DNA of 64,000 bases from Exiguobacterium marinum DSM 16307 (lineage in GTDB: Bacteria > Bacillota > Bacilli > Exiguobacteriales > Exiguobacteriaceae), in the NCBI RefSeq assembly GCF_000620845.1, contig NZ_KK211189.1, positions 1,007,662 to 1,071,661 of the forward strand, in the 5' to 3' direction. Of the stretch, positions 32,492-40,797 are shown piece by piece. Positions within the stretch are counted from its first letter, which is position 1, and every line of letters begins with the position of its first letter. The notes under the pieces were generated by a model. It was not told the origin of the DNA. It ran no database searches and was given only the letters and a program-made list of their open reading frames with translations. A program made the position numbers and the translations under genes.

Positions 32492-34564
32492 ATGGCAAAG
32501 AAATCATCACGTAAATTGTATACAGCGCTTGCCGTAGCAGCTGTATCGACGGCGTCACTCACACCGGCTGCTGTCACAGAAGCTGCACCGAAAGTACCGG
32601 TCGCGAAAGCGAAATCGGCGTACGTATACAAAGGGGATTTAGATGCGGCACTCGACGCTACATACAAAGGGGCACGAGTTCACTGGTACAAATCAAGTGT
32701 CGACCTTGAAAAACTTGGAACGTTCCAAACCGCACGTGGGATTGTCCTCGGTAAAGGGATGTATATCGAGAAGCGTGTTCGCGTCCTCGACCATCCGATT
32801 GAAATTCTCCCACCGTCTGAGCCGCTCGTGTTCAAACAAGGGAAACCAGCGCTCGGTATCTTGAAACAAGACGTACGATTCGCGAGCGGTACTTACGAAA
32901 AACCGGTTCGTTGGAGCGGCATCAGCACAGATGAAGTCGGCGAATTCGTCGCGACGGCTACATACAAAAACCGTGGAAAAACAATCACACTCGAAGTCCC
33001 GTATACAGTAGAAGGATACAAGCTCTCGATCATGCACACGAACGATACGCACGCGGCGCTCAAATACGCACCGAACCGTGCGACGGCGATCAAGCAAGTT
33101 CGTGCCGAGAAGCCGGATAGCCTCTTGATCGACGCAGGGGACGTCTTCTCAGGATCGCTCTACTTCAACGAGTTCAAAGGTCAAGCCGACCTCAAGCTCA
33201 TGAACTACATGAAATACGACTTGATGGTACCAGGTAACCATGAATTCGACCTCGGTACGGAAGACGGACATAAAGAACTTGCTGACTTCGTCCGCTATGC
33301 GAACTTCCCGTTCGTCAGCTCGAACGTGGACTATTCAAAAGACCAGTACATGAAGAACCTCTACCGCGACGAAACGACACACAAAGCGTACAATGGTCGC
33401 TTATATGAAGGTGTCATCAAAGTCGTCGACGGGGAGAAGGTCGGATTCTTCGGTTTGACGACGGAAGAAACGGCGTCAATCGCAAGTCCGGGACCGATCG
33501 AGTTCCAAAGTTACATCGCTGAAGCGCAAAAAGCGGTCGACGCATTCGAAGAGATGGGTGTCGACCAAATCATCGCCGTATCACACCTTGGGTATAATGA
33601 TAACCCAGCGTTTGACAACGACTTGTTGCTTGCTGAAAACGTGGACGGCATCGACGTCATCGTCGGTGGTCACACGCATACTCGTTTGAAAGAGCCGGTC
33701 CTCATCACAGAAGGTAAGGCTGAGCCGACAGTCATCGTCCAAGCGGATCAATATAGCCAGTTCCTTGGTACAGTGGACATCGAGTTCGATAAAGACGGAA
33801 AAGTCATCAAGCATGCAGGAAGCTTGATTGACGTTCGTGACCTTCAACCAGATCCATATGCGGTCTCACTTCTCGCACCATTCAAAGAAGTCGTGGATGC
33901 AATCAGTGAAGACCCGATCGGTGTGTCACTCACAGCACCACTCGAAAACCCGCGTGATGAAGGTACTGTGACTGCTCCAAGTGTACGCAAAAACGAAACG
34001 GCACTTGGTAACTTGATCACAGACGGCATGTTCACAAAAGCGAAAGAGTATGATGCAGACGTGATTGGTGCCGTTCAAAACGGTGGTGGAATTCGTGCGG
34101 CAATCGATGCGGGTCCTGTCACGACAGGTGAAGTGTTGACGACACTTCCATTCGGAAACACGCTTGCCATCATGGACTTGAAAGGTAGCGAGTTGAAAGC
34201 GGCGTTTGAGCGCAGTGTTGGCATTTATCCAATCGAGAACGGTGGATTCCTTCACGTGTCTGGATTCAAAGTATTGTTCGACAGCTCAAAACCGGCTGGC
34301 GAGCGCATCGTTAGCTTGCAGTACAACAACGGCACAGATTTCGTCGATGTCGAAGATGCGACGAGCTACAAAGTGGCGACAAACTTCTTCACAGCGCAAG
34401 GTGGAGACAACTATGTTGAGTTTGAAACGGCATTCAAAGACGGCCGTGTCAACGACCTCGGTCTCATCGACTGGGAGAACTTCCGCGATCACTTGATCAG
34501 CCTCGGTGAAGAAGTCACACCGGCTGTTGAAGGACGAATCGTTGACGTCAACGCAGCAGAGTAA
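32492..34564 (+). CDS. Surface 5'-nucleotidase with S-layer-type N-terminal module
   Basis: A 690-residue exported phosphoesterase. After a signal peptide (to ~31, VTEAA) comes the module shared with the S-layer-like protein (~44-176). The metallophosphatase domain (~177-470) shows MHTNDTHAALK (Asp185, His187), IDAGDVFSG (Asp217), PGNHEFD (Asn249-His250) and VGGHTHTRL. The 5'-nucleotidase C-terminal domain (~500-690) has ETALGNLITDGM and NGGGIRAAID. The enzyme would hydrolyse nucleotides outside the cell to recover nucleosides and phosphate, or act on 2',3'-cyclic nucleotides. No LPXTG is present, so the N-terminal module probably holds it to the wall. A cre site suggests carbon control. AAAGGGG precedes the ATG. 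Confidence 0.9.
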   Translation: MAKKSSRKLYTALAVAAVSTASLTPAAVTEAAPKVPVAKAKSAYVYKGDLDAALDATYKGARVHWYKSSVDLEKLGTFQTARGIVLGKGMYIEKRVRVLDHPIEILPPSEPLVFKQGKPALGILKQDVRFASGTYEKPVRWSGISTDEVGEFVATATYKNRGKTITLEVPYTVEGYKLSIMHTNDTHAALKYAPNRATAIKQVRAEKPDSLLIDAGDVFSGSLYFNEFKGQADLKLMNYMKYDLMVPGNHEFDLGTEDGHKELADFVRYANFPFVSSNVDYSKDQYMKNLYRDETTHKAYNGRLYEGVIKVVDGEKVGFFGLTTEETASIASPGPIEFQSYIAEAQKAVDAFEEMGVDQIIAVSHLGYNDNPAFDNDLLLAENVDGIDVIVGGHTHTRLKEPVLITEGKAEPTVIVQADQYSQFLGTVDIEFDKDGKVIKHAGSLIDVRDLQPDPYAVSLLAPFKEVVDAISEDPIGVSLTAPLENPRDEGTVTAPSVRKNETALGNLITDGMFTKAKEYDADVIGAVQNGGGIRAAIDAGPVTTGEVLTTLPFGNTLAIMDLKGSELKAAFERSVGIYPIENGGFLHVSGFKVLFDSSKPAGERIVSLQYNNGTDFVDVEDATSYKVATNFFTAQGGDNYVEFETAFKDGRVNDLGLIDWENFRDHLISLGEEVTPAVEGRIVDVNAAE

Positions 34565-34581
34565 GTGAATAACTGTTTTGG

Positions 34582-34612
34582 GGACGGATCCACTTGTGGG
34601 TCCGTCTTTTTT
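34582..34612 (+). terminator. Rho-independent terminator
   Basis: GACGGATCCAC / TGGGTCCGTC stem followed by TTTTTT, after the nucleotidase gene. Confidence 0.9.
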
Positions 34613-34647
34613 GATGTAGGACGCCGATTTGTACAGTTGTCATCAAA

Positions 34648-34676
34648 TTGCGACCGACATGTAACTCTGTTAAGAT
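34648..34676 (+). promoter_or_regulatory. Sigma-A-type promoter of the polysaccharide locus
   Basis: TTGCGA (34648-34653), 17-nt spacer, TAAGAT (34671-34676), about 43 nt before the first glycosyltransferase start. Confidence 0.55.
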
Positions 34677-34725
34677 ACGATAAGATGAAGAAATACTGAT
34701 TACTTAAAAAAGGTGGAGCGGACGT

Positions 34726-37371
34726 ATGGATGTAAAAGCGACGCTACGCGACGTGCAAGCGCATATCGCGTGGTTAAAAGAAGAAAAAGAACGAGTCAAC
34801 CGAAAAGAGGCGTTAGACGGGGATGACTTGATTACCTTAGATGAACTTCCTTCTTTGTCGAGACAGGCGCAACGCCCGCGTCTAGATGACAAACTGTTCG
34901 AGGAACAACAATCCGCATTGCAGGAAGAATTAGAAGCCGCCCGGAAGCGCCTCCCTGAACTGGATGTGACACGCATCCAGTCGAACGGGAGCAGTTTTTA
35001 TGAGAAGGCGAACGTGCATGTCGCGTTCGTCGGACCGGTCAAGCGGGCCCGTGAGCTCGAACGTCTTTGTCACACCCATTACTTTGAGAACGTGACAGGC
35101 TTTTTAGAGTTGCTTGAAGCAGAAGACATTGACTTCCTGCTCATCTCGGCGGCGCTCGCTGAAGACGAGACGACCGCATTCCATCACATGGGGACACCAC
35201 GCTCGCACTCCCGTCACTGGCTCGGCAACCTCATTCGCAAGGCGAAGCAAAAGGACATCCGTGTCGTCTTCGAGACGACGCTCGATACGAATCATTTCGA
35301 CCGCTTCTCTTCACTTGCCGCACAATGTGACTATATCTTCACGGCGAACGAGGAGCGGGTGACAGATTATATAGAAGAAGTCGGACATGAACGGGTCTTT
35401 GTCATTCGTCCTGGCGTCGATCCGCTGCATTTCAACCCGATCGGGATGACGCGTGGCAAGACGGACCGCGTCGTCGTGACGAATCATTTCCCTGTATATC
35501 GTTTCGCCAAAGATTTGGAGACGCTCGCGCAAGGCGTCCGCGATGCGAATAAAGAGCTCTATGTGATACGTGAGGCGAATGAATCGAAAGCGTCACTCGC
35601 ACCGAAATCGCTTCAAGATGTCCTCGTCCATGGGGACCCTGAGGATATGGAGAAGCTGAAAGAGGCGTCGAACTGGGTTCTTCACGTCAACGAAGTGAAG
35701 CATAGTCCGACGATGAGTGCACAAGCCATCTATAACGCGCAGGCTCGCGGACAACTCGTCGTGACGAATTACAACGTCGCCGTCAACAACGACTTCCCGA
35801 ACGTGTTCATCGCGACGAGTGCCTTGGACGCGCAAGGAATCTTAGAAATGTTCAAGACGGACGAAGAGCGTCTAGAGCATCAGCTGTCCGGTGTCCGTAC
35901 GATTTTCTCGAACCATACGATGTATGACCGCTTCAGCGAGATGATGTTCATTCTCGGCATCCACCACGAAATCCGTCGCGACGTCCTCGTCATCGGTCGC
36001 GGTGATGTGACGGCGACGCGCGAACAGTTCGAACGTCAATCGTATCCGCACAAGCGCTTCGTCGCCGAGGCGGATCTACAAGAAGTCGATTTGCGTACAG
36101 CCGACTTTGTGACAGTGTTTGACGACCGTCATCACTATCTCGACTACTATGTAGAAGACATGGTCAACGCCTTCAAATACACGGACGTCTCGTTCGTGAC
36201 GAAAGGGCAGGACACAATCCATGAGTTCGTGGAAGACTATGCTGACGTGGGCTTGACGATGTTCGTAGCAGGTGATGTGTCGCTTGAGACGATTCAAGAA
36301 GGCCGCCGTATCGAAGGACAAGGTTATGCCATCGATCGTTTCGAATTGCTCGCGGCAGACGATGTGCTCGTCCCGAACGAAGCGGGCGACTATCAACTGT
36401 CAATGATCGTACCGATTTACAATAACGGTCGCTATCTATACAACAAATGTTTCTCAAGCCTTCGTCGCAGCTCGATGTTTGAAGACATGGAGATCTGGCT
36501 CGTCGACGACGGGTCGACGGACCGAGAGACGATCGGCTATATCGAGCGCCTCGTCCGGAAATATCCGAACGTTTACACGTACTCGTTCAACGATGGCGGC
36601 AGCGGCAGCGCCTCACGTCCACGAAACAAAGGGGTGGAGCTCGCGACGACGCCATACATCGCCTTCCTTGACCCGGACAATGAAGCGGTCAACGACGGCT
36701 ATGCGGCACTGTTCCGTGTCATGAAAGAGGATGATGCGCTCGACCTCTCTGTCGGCAGCATGTTGAAGCTTGCGAACCGGGAAGCGATGATCGAACTAGA
36801 GGACCTCGAAAAAGATGGCGTTCGTGTCATCGAAGACCCGAGAGCGTACTTGCTCGAGCACAACTTCAAGGTGCAGAGTATCCAGACGATGGTCATCAAA
36901 AAAGACTTCATCGAGAAGCACGATTTGAAACAGGTCATCGGCGCCGTCGGCCAAGACTCGCTCTTCTTCCAAGAGATGTTCTTAAGCGCGGGACGGGTCG
37001 CCCTGCTCGACTTGACGATTCATGACTATTACGCGGCCGTCGCCGGTTCGACGGTCAATACGATCACGAAGAAATACTTTATGAAGTGTGTCATCCGGGA
37101 GACGGCACGGGCGAAAGCGTTCGCTCGCGAAGGCGTACTCGACCAATACCGTTCGACTCGATTCGAGCGTTTCTTCTCGATGTGGTATCTGGTCTTCTTA
37201 CGTCGCAGCAAGCCGGAAGAGTTTTTCGACAACGCCGGGATGCTTTATGAAATCATCGAACAGTATCGTCCGATGGAACTAGAGACGCCGATCGTGAAAC
37301 AGTTCGTCGACTTATATGAATCAGGACAAAAAGAAGAATTGAAGCGTCTCTATTTTGACGCATACTTGTGA
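34726..37371 (+). CDS. Large two-domain glycosyltransferase (CgeB-like + GT2)
   Basis: An 881-residue cytoplasmic protein. Residues ~1-90 are a predicted coiled coil; ~100-410 look like the CgeB/GT1-like fold (VHVAFVGP, IRPGVDPLHFNP, then NEVKHSPTMSAQAIYNAQAR); ~550-800 is a GT2 (GT-A) domain with LSMIVPIYNNGRYLYNKC, VDDGS (~592-596) and DPDN (~649-652) as the metal-binding DxD-type motif. It probably transfers sugars to a growing wall polymer. It is first in a tightly spaced operon (10, 42 and -4 nt gaps to the next three genes). Fused transferases of this length recall poly(glycosyl-phosphate) or teichoic-acid polymerases; the specific sugars cannot be told. Confidence 0.83.
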   Translation: MDVKATLRDVQAHIAWLKEEKERVNRKEALDGDDLITLDELPSLSRQAQRPRLDDKLFEEQQSALQEELEAARKRLPELDVTRIQSNGSSFYEKANVHVAFVGPVKRARELERLCHTHYFENVTGFLELLEAEDIDFLLISAALAEDETTAFHHMGTPRSHSRHWLGNLIRKAKQKDIRVVFETTLDTNHFDRFSSLAAQCDYIFTANEERVTDYIEEVGHERVFVIRPGVDPLHFNPIGMTRGKTDRVVVTNHFPVYRFAKDLETLAQGVRDANKELYVIREANESKASLAPKSLQDVLVHGDPEDMEKLKEASNWVLHVNEVKHSPTMSAQAIYNAQARGQLVVTNYNVAVNNDFPNVFIATSALDAQGILEMFKTDEERLEHQLSGVRTIFSNHTMYDRFSEMMFILGIHHEIRRDVLVIGRGDVTATREQFERQSYPHKRFVAEADLQEVDLRTADFVTVFDDRHHYLDYYVEDMVNAFKYTDVSFVTKGQDTIHEFVEDYADVGLTMFVAGDVSLETIQEGRRIEGQGYAIDRFELLAADDVLVPNEAGDYQLSMIVPIYNNGRYLYNKCFSSLRRSSMFEDMEIWLVDDGSTDRETIGYIERLVRKYPNVYTYSFNDGGSGSASRPRNKGVELATTPYIAFLDPDNEAVNDGYAALFRVMKEDDALDLSVGSMLKLANREAMIELEDLEKDGVRVIEDPRAYLLEHNFKVQSIQTMVIKKDFIEKHDLKQVIGAVGQDSLFFQEMFLSAGRVALLDLTIHDYYAAVAGSTVNTITKKYFMKCVIRETARAKAFAREGVLDQYRSTRFERFFSMWYLVFLRRSKPEEFFDNAGMLYEIIEQYRPMELETPIVKQFVDLYESGQKEELKRLYFDAYL

Positions 37372-37380
37372 GGTGAGACC

Positions 37381-37692
37381 ATGAGCAATGAACTTGAAAA
37401 AGAAATCGGATTGTTGAAGCAGCGAATCAAACTTCAAGAAGAAGAGATTCGTCATTTGAAACATGATGAACGGTTGTTACGACAAAAACATCGTCGCCTC
37501 GTTCAAAAGTATGGCGACCTTCTCTATACGTTTGAATGGACTGTGAAGACGTTTGAGAAGAAAGAACAAGCGCTAACAGACGTGAAACGTAAATATGATG
37601 TGTTGAACAAGAAGTATCGTCGCCTTGTGCAATCAAAAGCTGGTAAAGCGATTTTGAAAGCGCAGGCTGTCGCACGACGCATTCGCAAATAA
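37381..37692 (+). CDS. Small coiled-coil protein in the glycosyltransferase operon
   Basis: A 103-residue basic protein that is almost wholly coiled coil (LEKEIGLLKQRIKLQEEEIR, then LTDVKRKYDVLNKKYRRLV). No catalytic motif. It starts 9 nt after the preceding glycosyltransferase stop with AGGTGAG in between, so it is cotranscribed and made in similar amounts. A scaffold or chain-length ruler for the large transferases is a reasonable guess, since coiled coils measure polymer length in some O-antigen systems; this is inference. Confidence 0.75.
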   Translation: MSNELEKEIGLLKQRIKLQEEEIRHLKHDERLLRQKHRRLVQKYGDLLYTFEWTVKTFEKKEQALTDVKRKYDVLNKKYRRLVQSKAGKAILKAQAVARRIRK

Positions 37693-37734
37693 AGAATCGA
37701 ATTCGAGAGAATCGATGATTTGGAGGATATGAGG

Positions 37735-40700
37735 ATGGATTGGCAGAAAAAAGCACGTCGCGCCGCTTACCTTGGGGTACAACGGTCGAAGCGACTCGGT
37801 CGTAAAGTGTTGAAGCGACCGAACAAATCGCATCAACTACGAGAAGTCGTACCGAACTGGTATACACGTTCACCTTACGTACATGTCGAAGGGACGGACC
37901 TTGTCTTTACCGGTGACGAACCGGTCATCTTGACGTTCCGACCGAATGCAAGTTCAGACATCATCTCGGCGAACGATTTGGTCGAATCAGGTCAAAAGAC
38001 GTTCACGGCCCTAATGCGCGTCAAATCACGTGAAGGATTGATGCCGACGCTACAGTTGGAAATCGTTCGAAAAGGTGGCAGAAAGCGTTTTGTGACCGTA
38101 CAGGACGGCGACCAAGTCGATGTGACACTCGGAATGGGTGAACAGATCGTCCGGGCGCACTTGAATGTGGAAGGGAAAGGGGCGTTCAGCCTCGTCGAGC
38201 TCACGCTCGGGACCCTATCGCTCTGGACGGTGGAAGGGACGGCCGCGAACATTTCGGTCGACGCCTTTGATTTCCGTTATCCGCTTACGTCGACGTCACT
38301 CCGCTCCCTCAAACCACAAAGTGAGATTGCTCACTTCGACGCTGACACGCTCGTCGTACGCGCCGAAGGGAACCAATACACACATTACGGTGTCGACGAG
38401 GTCGCATTGCCACACGTCGATACGGAACGTGGCATCGATTTTGAGACAGGTGACATGGATGACGACTTGTATCGGTTCTACTTAAAAGGGGACCGCACGG
38501 GGACAGCGGACGCGTCGCTATTCATTGCGACGTATACAGTGTCCGGGCAGGACCGTTTGATCGAAGTGCCACTCGGACTGAGCGGTATCGTCCGCATCGC
38601 ACCGTCACACCGTTCCATCCGTTATTTCGTTCGCGTGAACGGGGCGGGGACGCTCGAGAACTTGAACATCGGGATGATTCGCGAGAAGAGTGTCCGTCGT
38701 GAGGACATCTTGTCGCTCAAGCCGGACATGTGGACGATCCCGGCACCGGACCTCATCAAATTGAAGAGCCGTGATGACCAGCTCGTCGTCAACTTGAAAG
38801 GTGAGGACGATCAGCGCCGCTACATCTCGTACGCCGAGATGAACAACAGCTTCAAGTTGCTCCCGACAGAGTTCCCGTATGAAGTGAAGGCAAACAGTCG
38901 CTATCGTGTCACGCTCGACGGTGTCGCCGATGAAGATGCGAACGTCGTCCTCTACATCATCGCCTACTCGGCGACAGAGCGTCAGATTATGCAACAAGTT
39001 CAAATCGGAAGCGAGAAAGTCTTCTATTTCGACCGGGGCATCCGTTTCCTTCGTTTCGCCCTCCGTGTCGACGGTGTCGGAGAGGCGCGTGTCGACCGCA
39101 TCCGTGTGGCCGAGGAACTCGTCAGCGACGGTACGGAAAACCCGACGTGGATGGACGTGCGCGAGGCACGCTTCTTCGCACCGGTCCCGCGTGAACTTCA
39201 CGAACTGAAGGTCGCGGCCATCTTCGATGAGTTCACGATGGCATCATATAAGCCAGAATGTCAGCTCATCACGTTCACACCAGACAACTGGAAGACGGTA
39301 CTCCTCGATGAGCAACCGGACGTCCTTGTCGTCGAATCGGCGTGGAAAGGGAACGCCGGCGCTTGGGAGAAGAAAATCGTCAAATACGGTACGAACACAT
39401 GGGAAGAGCTCGACGCGCTTCTCGCTTGGTGCCGTTATCACAATATCCCGACCGTCTTCTGGAATAAAGAAGACCCGATTCACTATGACCGTTTCATCGA
39501 GACGGCGAAGCGATTCGACTATGTGTATACGACAGACATGAACCGCGTCCCGAACTATAAAGAAGATTGTGGTCATGACCGGGTCGATGCGTTACCGTTC
39601 GCGGCCCAGCCGAAAGAACATAACCCGATCCGCTTACCGGGGACTCGCGAGCCTTACGCGTGTTTCGCCGGTTCGTATTATGCGAACCGTCACGAATCGC
39701 GTAAAGCCGACATGGACCGCCTATTCGCGGCGGCAGACAAGTACGGTCTTGCGATTTACGACCGCAACTATGCGATCAATCAACGCGGGGAGAGCGACCA
39801 GCTCCAATTCCCAGAACAGTTCCGCCACTCGATTCGCGGCAGTTTGAAATATAACCAGATTGCCAAAGCGTATAAAGGGTATAAAGTCATGTTGAACGTC
39901 AACTCGGTCAACGATTCACCGACGATGTTCTCGCGTCGTGTCTTCGAAGGACTCGCCTGTGCGACACCGGTCGTCAGCACCCGTTCGGTCGGGGTCGACG
40001 CCATGCTTGGGGATTACGTCTTCCTCGACGACGGCGAATCGGACCTAGACGAGACGTTCCGCCGTTTGATGACGGATGACTCGTTCTACGAGGACATCGC
40101 GATGCGCGGTATGCGTCACGTGTTGACGTATCACACGTACACGCAGCGTCTGGCGAAAATCGTCCAAGACGTCGGCATCCCGTACCGTGTCGACCACGAG
40201 AAGATTGCCGTCGTCGCCTTCATCAAGTCGCGCGAAGAGGCAGAGCGTGTCGTCAGTCAGTTCGAGGCACAGAACTACGAGCATAAACACCTCATGATGT
40301 TCCTTGATAAGTTCGAGGACCACATCGACGTATACAATACGTACAATACACCGTCGGTTTCGACGTATATGCGTAGCTACTTGACGCACTACACGTCGTT
40401 CACGGAGATGGTCGAGTCGTACGCTTGGGTCGCTCACTTGAAGTCGGATGATTATTACGGCCCGAACTACTTGAGCGATTATCTGCTCGCGGCACGCTAT
40501 GCGGAAGCGGACATTCTCACGAAAGAGGATTACTATACGTATGACGGCAAGCTCGTCAAACAAGATCACGATGAGTCGTATCGCTACGTGTTTGACGCGA
40601 CCCCGTCCCGCTCGCTCGTGCAGCCGTCGGCCCTCCGTTTCTATACGGTCGAGGAGGCCCTCCACATCTTTGAAGCGGACGAGAGCTTGAACGAACTTGC

Positions 40701-40797
40701 CCGTTCCGGCAAGCGCATCTTCAGTGTCGACCCATATCAATATGTGAAAGCCGGTGCCGCCATGGATGAAGCGGACCGCCAGGAGGTGACGTTATGA
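37735..40797 (+). CDS. Very large CgeB-type glycosyltransferase
   Basis: A 1020-residue protein. The first ~480 residues are beta-rich repeats with no recognised family (each ending near IRYFVRVNG / LRFALRVDG), possibly carbohydrate-binding. From ~495 a CgeB-like transferase begins (LKVAAIFDEFTMASYKPECQ), continues with PTVFWNKEDPIHYDRF and YVYTTDMN, and ends with a Glyco_trans_1_2 region NSVNDSPTMFSRRVFEGLAC. The last ~200 residues hold a GT2-like relic (IAVVAFIKSREEAERVVSQF, then HLKSDDYYGPNYLSDYL). The ATG at 37735 follows GGAGG by 8 nt; upstream in-frame ATG/TTG codons are too close to it. The stop overlaps the next start by 4 nt. Confidence 0.8.
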   Translation: MDWQKKARRAAYLGVQRSKRLGRKVLKRPNKSHQLREVVPNWYTRSPYVHVEGTDLVFTGDEPVILTFRPNASSDIISANDLVESGQKTFTALMRVKSREGLMPTLQLEIVRKGGRKRFVTVQDGDQVDVTLGMGEQIVRAHLNVEGKGAFSLVELTLGTLSLWTVEGTAANISVDAFDFRYPLTSTSLRSLKPQSEIAHFDADTLVVRAEGNQYTHYGVDEVALPHVDTERGIDFETGDMDDDLYRFYLKGDRTGTADASLFIATYTVSGQDRLIEVPLGLSGIVRIAPSHRSIRYFVRVNGAGTLENLNIGMIREKSVRREDILSLKPDMWTIPAPDLIKLKSRDDQLVVNLKGEDDQRRYISYAEMNNSFKLLPTEFPYEVKANSRYRVTLDGVADEDANVVLYIIAYSATERQIMQQVQIGSEKVFYFDRGIRFLRFALRVDGVGEARVDRIRVAEELVSDGTENPTWMDVREARFFAPVPRELHELKVAAIFDEFTMASYKPECQLITFTPDNWKTVLLDEQPDVLVVESAWKGNAGAWEKKIVKYGTNTWEELDALLAWCRYHNIPTVFWNKEDPIHYDRFIETAKRFDYVYTTDMNRVPNYKEDCGHDRVDALPFAAQPKEHNPIRLPGTREPYACFAGSYYANRHESRKADMDRLFAAADKYGLAIYDRNYAINQRGESDQLQFPEQFRHSIRGSLKYNQIAKAYKGYKVMLNVNSVNDSPTMFSRRVFEGLACATPVVSTRSVGVDAMLGDYVFLDDGESDLDETFRRLMTDDSFYEDIAMRGMRHVLTYHTYTQRLAKIVQDVGIPYRVDHEKIAVVAFIKSREEAERVVSQFEAQNYEHKHLMMFLDKFEDHIDVYNTYNTPSVSTYMRSYLTHYTSFTEMVESYAWVAHLKSDDYYGPNYLSDYLLAARYAEADILTKEDYYTYDGKLVKQDHDESYRYVFDATPSRSLVQPSALRFYTVEEALHIFEADESLNELARSGKRIFSVDPYQYVKAGAAMDEADRQEVTL

